Below, in pieces: positions 8,293 through 11,992 of a DNA stretch of 11,992 nt. The number at the start of each line of letters is the position of its first letter. Position 1 is the stretch's first letter. The DNA comes from Candidatus Eiseniibacteriota bacterium. GTDB taxonomy: Bacteria > Eisenbacteria > RBG-16-71-46. The notes beneath the pieces were generated by a model. It was not told the DNA's origin and did not search any database. It saw only the letters and a program-made list of their open reading frames with translations. The stretch spans positions 1 through 11,992 of the forward strand of contig VBOS01000374.1 in NCBI GenBank assembly GCA_005893185.1. The letters run 5' to 3'. The position numbers and the translations under genes are program-made.

Positions 8293-8957
8293 ACCGGATC
8301 CTCATGCCCTACCTGCGCGAGGCCATGCACCTGCTCGAGGACGGTTACCCGCTGCTCGAGATCGACGCAGCCATGCGCGAGTTCGGCATGCCGATGGGGC
8401 CGTTCGAGGTGCTCGACGAGGTCGGACTCGACGTCGCGAAGAACGCGGCCGAGGTCCTGACCCGCGCGTTCCCCGAGCGCATGACGCTCTCGCCCATCCT
8501 CGGGAAGATGGTGGCGGCGGGGCGACTCGGGAAGAAGAGCGGGCTGGGCTTCTACCGTCACCGCGGTCGCGAGCGCAAGGAGGCGCCGGGGCTGCGCCGT
8601 TTCCTGGGGCTAAGGCGCGCGCGCCGTCCGCTCGGCCGCGAGAACCTCGCCGAGCGCATGGTTCTAGCGATCATCAACGAGGCGGCACGCTGCCTGGAGG
8701 AGGAGATCGTCTCCGACGCGGGCATGCTCGACCTGGCGATGGTGTTCGGCGCCGGCTTCCCGCCGTTTCGCGGGGGGCCCTTGCGCTACGCGGACTCGAT
8801 CGGCGCCGCGAAGATCGAGGGTCGCATGTCCGCGATGCGCGCCGAGGGCGGCGAGCGCTTCAAGCCCACCGCCCTGATCCATACCCTCTCCGCCCGCGGC
8901 GGTTCGTTCGGCGACGGGCCGGCGCGCGAGGTGCAGGGAGTCCGCGCGGCGAGCTGA
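8286..8957 (+). CDS. FadJ-type fatty acid oxidation protein, C-terminal fragment (3-hydroxyacyl-CoA dehydrogenase C-terminal domains)
   Basis: The fragment of 223 residues can start at a GTG that overlaps the upstream stop by 7 bp. The homologous frame really begins at 8271 with DSPGFV, so this is the second half of the broken gene rather than an independent gene. It holds two helical 3-hydroxyacyl-CoA dehydrogenase C-terminal units: about 1-95 (VNRILMPYLREA, including the conserved Asn, then GPFEVLDEVGLDV and GKKSGLGFY) and about 118-210 (ERMVLAIINEAARCLEEEIV, then FGAGFPPFRGGPLRYAD). Both are well preserved, which suggests that the break is recent or artificial. If translated alone by reinitiation it would lack the NAD-binding domain and could not be active on its own. 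It is followed by a convergent intergenic region with a hairpin terminator. Confidence 0.85.
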   Translation: MVNRILMPYLREAMHLLEDGYPLLEIDAAMREFGMPMGPFEVLDEVGLDVAKNAAEVLTRAFPERMTLSPILGKMVAAGRLGKKSGLGFYRHRGRERKEAPGLRRFLGLRRARRPLGRENLAERMVLAIINEAARCLEEEIVSDAGMLDLAMVFGAGFPPFRGGPLRYADSIGAAKIEGRMSAMRAEGGERFKPTALIHTLSARGGSFGDGPAREVQGVRAAS

Positions 8958-9007
8958 GCGGCGGCGCGCGCGCCCGCCTCGTCCAGCTGCGGGCCGAAGC
9001 GCCCGAA

Positions 9008-9046
9008 AACAAGAACGCCCGGCGGACGCGCCGGGCGCATCTTGTT
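9008..9046 (-). terminator. Strong hairpin terminator between fadJ and ftsH
   Basis: The inner stem is 9 bp, CGCCCGGCG and CGCCGGGCG, around the 4-nt loop GACG (9016-9037). An outer 7-bp stem pairs AACAAGA (9008-9014) with TCTTGTT (9040-9046), with a small internal loop between. Read on the minus strand the hairpin is followed by a short U-rich run (CTTGTTTTCGG), so it fits best as the terminator of ftsH. It may also stop plus-strand fadJ transcription, whose stop codon is 50 bp upstream. Confidence 0.7.
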
Positions 9047-9117
9047 GGGGCTCCGGGGGATGTCTCGCCCTGGATTCCCATCCTCGTTGGAAGAGGTGGC
9101 GACCGGTTTGATCGCCC

Positions 9118-9138
9118 CCACGTGCATCTCACACGTGG
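9118..9138. repeat. Inverted repeat with two CACGTG palindromes downstream of ftsH
   Basis: CCACGTG and CACGTGG form a perfect 7-bp stem with a 7-nt loop, and each arm contains the self-complementary hexamer CACGTG. It lies about 100 bp past the ftsH stop, between that stop and the terminator at 9008-9046. No T-tract follows on either strand. It may be an RNA processing structure in the ftsH 3' UTR, part of a small RNA or a protein-binding site; nothing decides. Confidence 0.35.
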
Positions 9139-9231
9139 CACCTATTTAGACCCCGCATCCCTTAGAAAAGTTGCAAGGCAGGTGCAAGAACGGGCGTGAG
9201 CGAACCCGCCGACCGCCTGCCGCGGAGTCCG

Positions 9232-10308
9232 CTACGCCCCGGCGGGGCGCGGCGAGGGCGGCGAGAAGGGCTCGAGCTTCTGGCCCGCCGCCCCCTTGAG
9301 CGGCTCCTGGGCCGCGGCCGCAGTCTCGGCGGGCTCGGGCTCGGTGGCCGGACGCAGCGGCTCGAGCTTCTCACCATGCAGCACGCGATCCATCTCGTCG
9401 CCGTCCAGCACCTCGCGCTCGAGCAGCGTGTTCGCCAGCAGATGGAGCTTGTCCATGTTGTCGCGCAGGAGCTGCATCGCGGCGTTGTACGCGGTCTCGA
9501 TGATGCGCCGCACCTCCTGGTCGATCAGCACAGCGGTCTGCTCGCTGTAGTCCTTGTGGGTCGCGATCTCCTTGCCCAGGAACACCATCTCTTCCTTCTT
9601 GCCGAATGTGAGCGGACCGAGCGCCTCGCTCATGCCGTAGCGGCAGACCATGTTGCGCGCGGTCTCGGTCGCCTGCTCGATGTCGCTGATCGCGCCGGTC
9701 GTCAGGTGGTTGAAGACCAGCAGCTCCGCGGCACGCCCGCCCATCATGTGGCACAGCATCCGCTCGAGGTCTTCCTTCGAGCGGTTGTGCCGCTCCTCCT
9801 GCGGAACCCACGACGTGATGCCGAGCGCGCGGCCGCGCGGGATGATCGTGACCTTGTTGACCGGATCCGAGCCGGGCAGCAGCCAGCCGACCAGCGCGTG
9901 GCCCCCCTCGTGGTAGGCCGTGCTCTTGCGCTCCTCCTCGGTCATCACCAGGCTGCGACGCTCCATGCCGAGCATCACCTTGTCCTTGGCGTCCTCGAAG
10001 TCGCGCTGCATGACCTTCTTGCGGTTGCGCCGAGCGGCGAGCAGCGCCGCCTCGTTCACGATGTTCGCGAGGTCGGCGCCGGCCAAGCCCGGCGTGCCGC
10101 GCGCGATCTGCTTGAGATCCACCTCGTCGGAAAGCGGGATCTTGCGGGTGTGGACGCGCAGAATGCCCTCGCGGCCGCGCACGTCCGGCCAGTCCACCAC
10201 GATCTGCCGGTCGAAGCGACCGGGACGGAGCAGCGCGGGGTCGAGCACGTCCGGCCGGTTGGTCGCCGCGATCATGATGACACCCTCGTTCGACTCGAAC
10301 CCGTCCAT
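9232..10308 (-). CDS. ftsH: FtsH ATP-dependent zinc metalloprotease, C-terminal fragment (end of AAA+ domain and M41 protease)
   Basis: The fragment of 358 residues starts at an internal Met; the homologous frame extends four codons further (LLVE, from 10320). It holds the AAA+ sensor-1 segment IAATNRPDVLDPALL, the arginine-finger motif RPGRFDR (28-34), the helical lid (GLAGADLANIVNEAAL) and the M41 protease domain with zinc motif HEGGH (133-137) and third ligand Asp209 in TTGAISDIEQAT. FtsH degrades unneeded membrane and cytosolic proteins at the inner membrane. The tail after about residue 315 is low-complexity Pro/Ala/Glu, as in many FtsH proteins. No Shine-Dalgarno precedes 10308, so independent translation is unlikely; this is the downstream part of the gene whose upstream part carries the intein. 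The conserved HRGAGxGGGHDEREQTLNQ-type segment expected before LLVEMDGF is missing. All residues after the break are intact. Confidence 0.92.
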   Translation of the reverse strand: MDGFESNEGVIMIAATNRPDVLDPALLRPGRFDRQIVVDWPDVRGREGILRVHTRKIPLSDEVDLKQIARGTPGLAGADLANIVNEAALLAARRNRKKVMQRDFEDAKDKVMLGMERRSLVMTEEERKSTAYHEGGHALVGWLLPGSDPVNKVTIIPRGRALGITSWVPQEERHNRSKEDLERMLCHMMGGRAAELLVFNHLTTGAISDIEQATETARNMVCRYGMSEALGPLTFGKKEEMVFLGKEIATHKDYSEQTAVLIDQEVRRIIETAYNAAMQLLRDNMDKLHLLANTLLEREVLDGDEMDRVLHGEKLEPLRPATEPEPAETAAAAQEPLKGAAGQKLEPFSPPSPRPAGA

Positions 10309-11992
10309 CTCGACCAGGAGCGTCCGACAGCGTCAATCTCATCGACAAAGACTATGCAGGGTGCGTTGCGCTTCCCCTGCTCGAAGAGGTCTCGGACGCG
10401 GCTGTTGTGCAGCAGCACCGGCTTCTCACCGCCGAAGAACGCCTCGTTGTCGCATCCGCACAAATCGTACACGAAGCCGTCGTATGCCTTGCGCACCACT
10501 CGGCGGACGATCGGCTTCTTCGCCTGGTCGCGAATCTTTGTTTCCTTGTGGAAGGGATTGCTCGTCTTTCCGATAATGAGATTCCACGCGGTCGTCTCCG
10601 GCAGCGGTTTCGACTTGATGACGCGGCCTGCCGGCATGGTCATGACGCGCACGCCTGCCTTGATTCCGTGCATGGCGCAGAGCCAGGTGAGTTCACGAAT
10701 GAGCCGCTGGCTCACTGAAGTGATGCTCAGCTTTCCTTCGCGGGTCGTGTATCCGTCCCCCAGCGAATAACCCGTGAGGTAGGCATCGAAGTACTCGCGC
10801 GGGAGGTTCCATAGGAACGCAGGTATGTGCTTCGCGTGGCTGCCCGTTCCGCAGTGGCGGGCGAAGAAGCGACCCAGCGGGGCGATGTGGTAGGTGATCT
10901 TCGTGCTGTTGTCTGGGGTGCTGCGGACCCGCGGTCGGACGCCGAAGACGCGCTCCATGCGCTCCACGCAGTCGGCGTGCAGGTCAGTCTCATGGGTGCC
11001 GAAGGTGAATTCGAGACAGCTGTTCTCGCGCCCTTCGGCGGTGTAGTAGCCAAGCAGCCTCATGAGGTCGGTCGTGATCGGTACCTGCTCGGGCAGGTTC
11101 GTACCGGAACGCTCGGCGGAGAGTGCGCGAGGCTCGTGCCTCCCGCGCTGCCAGTTGCTCACGGTCATCTGAGAAACGCCGATCGCCGCCCCGATGGACG
11201 CCTGGCTCATTTCACCCTGATGCGCCAGCGCGTAGTCGTATTGGCTCCGGCTCTCTTCGTGGCTGTCGTACACATCGAGCATCCGCTGCGCGCCGTCGAC
11301 GGGGAAACTGTGCGCGCGCACGCTGTGCGCAGTCCCGTGCTGCGGTGAGTACTCGCCGCGTACCTTGAGCGGGAGATTCACGAGCACATCTCCCGCCTTC
11401 AACTCCGACGCCGCCACCGGCTTGATCCCGTCCCGTGTCCGCACGAACACGCTGTGGTCTGCGGTCGCGCGGATCACGCCGCCCAGGTAGTGGATCTCGT
11501 AGATCTCGTTCACACGGTGGCGGTAGACGCCGCGCACGCGGCGCCACGCGCTCCCCTTCACGAACGTCTTTGACGAGCCAGTGAACTTGGAGTCGCGCTC
11601 CTCAAAGCCGAGCGTCTCGACACTCTCAATCGGGACGACGTGGCCACCGTCGTCGTCTGCGTAGAACCCATCCACAAACTCGCCGATCGTGGTGAGGTGC
11701 GTGGCGCCGTCCTGTCGGATCAACACCGGAGTATCGCCGGTCACGGACGCCCCAACCCCTACAAACATTTCCACGAAATCGCTGCCGCTCATCGAGAAGA
11801 ACGGGACGCCGGCTTCGCCCGCGACCGCCTTCGCGAGCAGCGTCTTCCCCGAGCCGGGGGGTCCGAGCAGCAGCGCGCCTTTCGGGATCCGGCCGCCGAG
11901 CCGCTGGAACTTCTGCGGCTCCTTCAGGAACTCGATGACCTCCTGCAGCTCCTGCTTGGCCTCGTCGCAGCCCGCGACATCCTTGAACGTGA
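10272..11992 (-). CDS. ftsH: FtsH N-terminal AAA+ part with an in-frame intein (5' end outside window, 3' end frameshifted)
   Basis: The frame is open to the right edge (first full codon at 11990), so the membrane-anchored N-terminus lies outside. Extein residues seen are TFKDVAGCDEAKQELQEV, the Walker A motif GPPGSGKT and SGSDFVEMFVGVGA, which carries the pore-loop FVG. A 448-residue intein then intervenes, after which FtsH resumes as SRVRDLFEQGKRNAPCIVFVDEID (Walker B FVDEID) and AVGR. Removal of the intein restores a standard FtsH sequence across the site. The frame then breaks and ends out of phase at 10272. The usual FtsH is about 610-650 residues; about 490 extein residues would be visible here if the missing 19 were restored. 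Several codons near the insertion are AT-richer than the rest of the gene (TTT, GTA, GTT before it; ATA, TTT, ATT, GCT after it). FtsH identity is certain; whether the gene works depends on the break. Confidence 0.93.
   Translation of the reverse strand, partial: TFKDVAGCDEAKQELQEVIEFLKEPQKFQRLGGRIPKGALLLGPPGSGKTLLAKAVAGEAGVPFFSMSGSDFVEMFVGVGASVTGDTPVLIRQDGATHLTTIGEFVDGFYADDDGGHVVPIESVETLGFEERDSKFTGSSKTFVKGSAWRRVRGVYRHRVNEIYEIHYLGGVIRATADHSVFVRTRDGIKPVAASELKAGDVLVNLPLKVRGEYSPQHGTAHSVRAHSFPVDGAQRMLDVYDSHEESRSQYDYALAHQGEMSQASIGAAIGVSQMTVSNWQRGRHEPRALSAERSGTNLPEQVPITTDLMRLLGYYTAEGRENSCLEFTFGTHETDLHADCVERMERVFGVRPRVRSTPDNSTKITYHIAPLGRFFARHCGTGSHAKHIPAFLWNLPREYFDAYLTGYSLGDGYTTREGKLSITSVSQRLIRELTWLCAMHGIKAGVRVMTMPAGRVIKSKPLPETTAWNLIIGKTSNPFHKETKIRDQAKKPIVRRVVRKAYDGFVYDLCGCDNEAFFGGEKPVLLHNSRVRDLFEQGKRNAPCIVFVDEIDAVGRSWSRWTGSSRTRVSS
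10318..10325 (-). other. Deletion/frameshift junction in ftsH
   Basis: On the minus strand the intein-bearing frame reads IVFVDEIDAVGR up to 10321; from 10320 the ftsH frame resumes one phase off as LLVEMDGFESNEGV. FtsH proteins have about 19 highly conserved residues between these blocks. Restoring 58 bp (57 plus one base) joins the frames. As written, the upstream protein ends after 15 out-of-frame residues at 10272. Confidence 0.8.
10752..11057 (-). other. LAGLIDADG (DOD-type) homing endonuclease core within the intein
   Basis: Intein residues 231-332 run from the first motif LLGYYTAEG to the second YLTGYSLGDG, about 90 residues apart as in two-motif enzymes. The acidic metal-binding positions are probably Glu238 and Asp331, so both catalytic positions appear kept and the endonuclease may be active. 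Such enzymes cleave an intein-less allele of the host gene and trigger copying of the intein. The cleavage site would be the ftsH sequence around the GVGA/SRVRD codons; this is inferred from the family. Confidence 0.8.
11139..11231 (-). other. Helix-turn-helix domain inside the intein, before the endonuclease motifs
   Basis: Intein residues about 173-203 read like a Cro/Xre-type or transposase-type HTH, with the core ASIGAAIGVSQMTVSNWQRG. It lies between the splicing domain (ending about 125) and the first DOD motif (231). Extra DNA-binding modules are known in some inteins and would add target-site contacts. A role in recognising the ftsH site is inferred. Confidence 0.65.

Larger units (their letters stand above)
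10404..11747 (-). mobile_element. FtsH intein, 448 residues, with LAGLIDADG homing endonuclease
   Basis: An in-frame insertion between GVGA and SRVRDLF of FtsH has all splicing blocks. Block A is SVTGDTPVLI with Ser1 as nucleophile. Block B is TADHSVFV with Thr95 and His98. Block F is GFVYDLCGCDNEAFF (424-438). Block G is VLLHN with penultimate His447 and terminal Asn448, followed by Ser as +1 residue. The middle (about 125-415) contains a homing endonuclease with DOD motifs LLGYYTAEG (231-239) and YLTGYSLGDGYT (323-334) and an extra helix-turn-helix. The element should therefore excise itself from FtsH by protein splicing and be mobile at DNA level. The length of 448 residues is usual for a full, endonuclease-containing intein. 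An unrelated insertion or a separate gene is ruled out by the exact restoration of the FtsH motif. Splicing activity itself is inferred, not shown. Confidence 0.93.

Noticed and set aside
8286..8957. A separate, genuine small dehydrogenase gene with its own GTG start
   Set aside because: The frame is homologous to FadJ already upstream of the GTG (DSPGFV from 8271) and follows the N-terminal half directly, so it is the second half of a broken gene.
8786..9127. Small minus-strand gene starting near the CACGTG hairpin
   Set aside because: It runs deep into the fadJ C-terminal coding region antisense, has no ribosome binding site, and its translation resembles nothing known.
9196..10770. Plus-strand open frame of 524 codons across ftsH and the intein end
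   Set aside because: It is antisense to FtsH and intein coding sequence with intact motifs; its His/Arg/Leu-rich composition is typical of a shadow frame.
10404..11747. Stand-alone homing endonuclease or group I intron in ftsH
   Set aside because: The frame is continuous with both exteins, and splicing blocks A, B, F and G with a terminal His-Asn are present, which is an intein; no intron-type RNA core is needed.

Overview
The window is high-GC DNA from a Gram-negative bacterium. It encodes an outer-membrane FadL-type porin, a lipoprotein-like SGNH protein and a membrane protease of the FtsH family. No taxonomic marker is present, so I only suggest an environmental, probably Deltaproteobacteria-like or FCB-group-like lineage; this is an inference from style, not a demonstrated assignment.

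Layout. (1) 1-681 (+) is the C-terminal end of a DUF885 putative zinc metallopeptidase. (2) On the minus strand, transcribed from about 5.17 kb down to 0.7 kb, lies a tight three-gene cluster: long-chain acyl-CoA synthetase (3371-5173), FadL/OmpP1 transporter (2049-3341) and an SGNH-like secreted protein with degenerate catalytic blocks (701-2029). (3) A 372-bp divergent promoter region (5174-5545) separates this cluster from (4) a plus-strand beta-oxidation pair: thiolase (5546-6832) overlapping by 4 bp a FadJ-type enoyl-CoA hydratase/3-hydroxyacyl-CoA dehydrogenase (6829-8957). The second gene is broken by an apparent ~46-bp deletion at 8270/8271. (5) A 274-bp convergent intergenic region holds a strong hairpin terminator and a second hairpin. 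(6) The rest (9232 to the right edge, minus strand) is ftsH. It is interrupted by a complete 448-residue intein carrying a LAGLIDADG homing endonuclease with an embedded helix-turn-helix. Just downstream of the Walker B segment there is an apparent ~58-bp deletion and frameshift.

Regions 2 and 4 make a coherent fatty-acid module: FadL imports long-chain fatty acids, the synthetase activates them to acyl-CoA, and FadJ plus thiolase carry out the last three steps of each beta-oxidation round. No acyl-CoA dehydrogenase or ETF gene is in the window.

The most notable element is the ftsH intein. It lies in the AAA+ domain, a few residues past the pore loop, between Walker A and Walker B. Its splicing residues look intact (Ser1, TxxH, His-Asn end, Ser+1). 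The two frame-breaking deletions, both of length 1 mod 3 and each inside a highly conserved protein segment, must be resolved (real decay or assembly error) before the window is interpreted physiologically.
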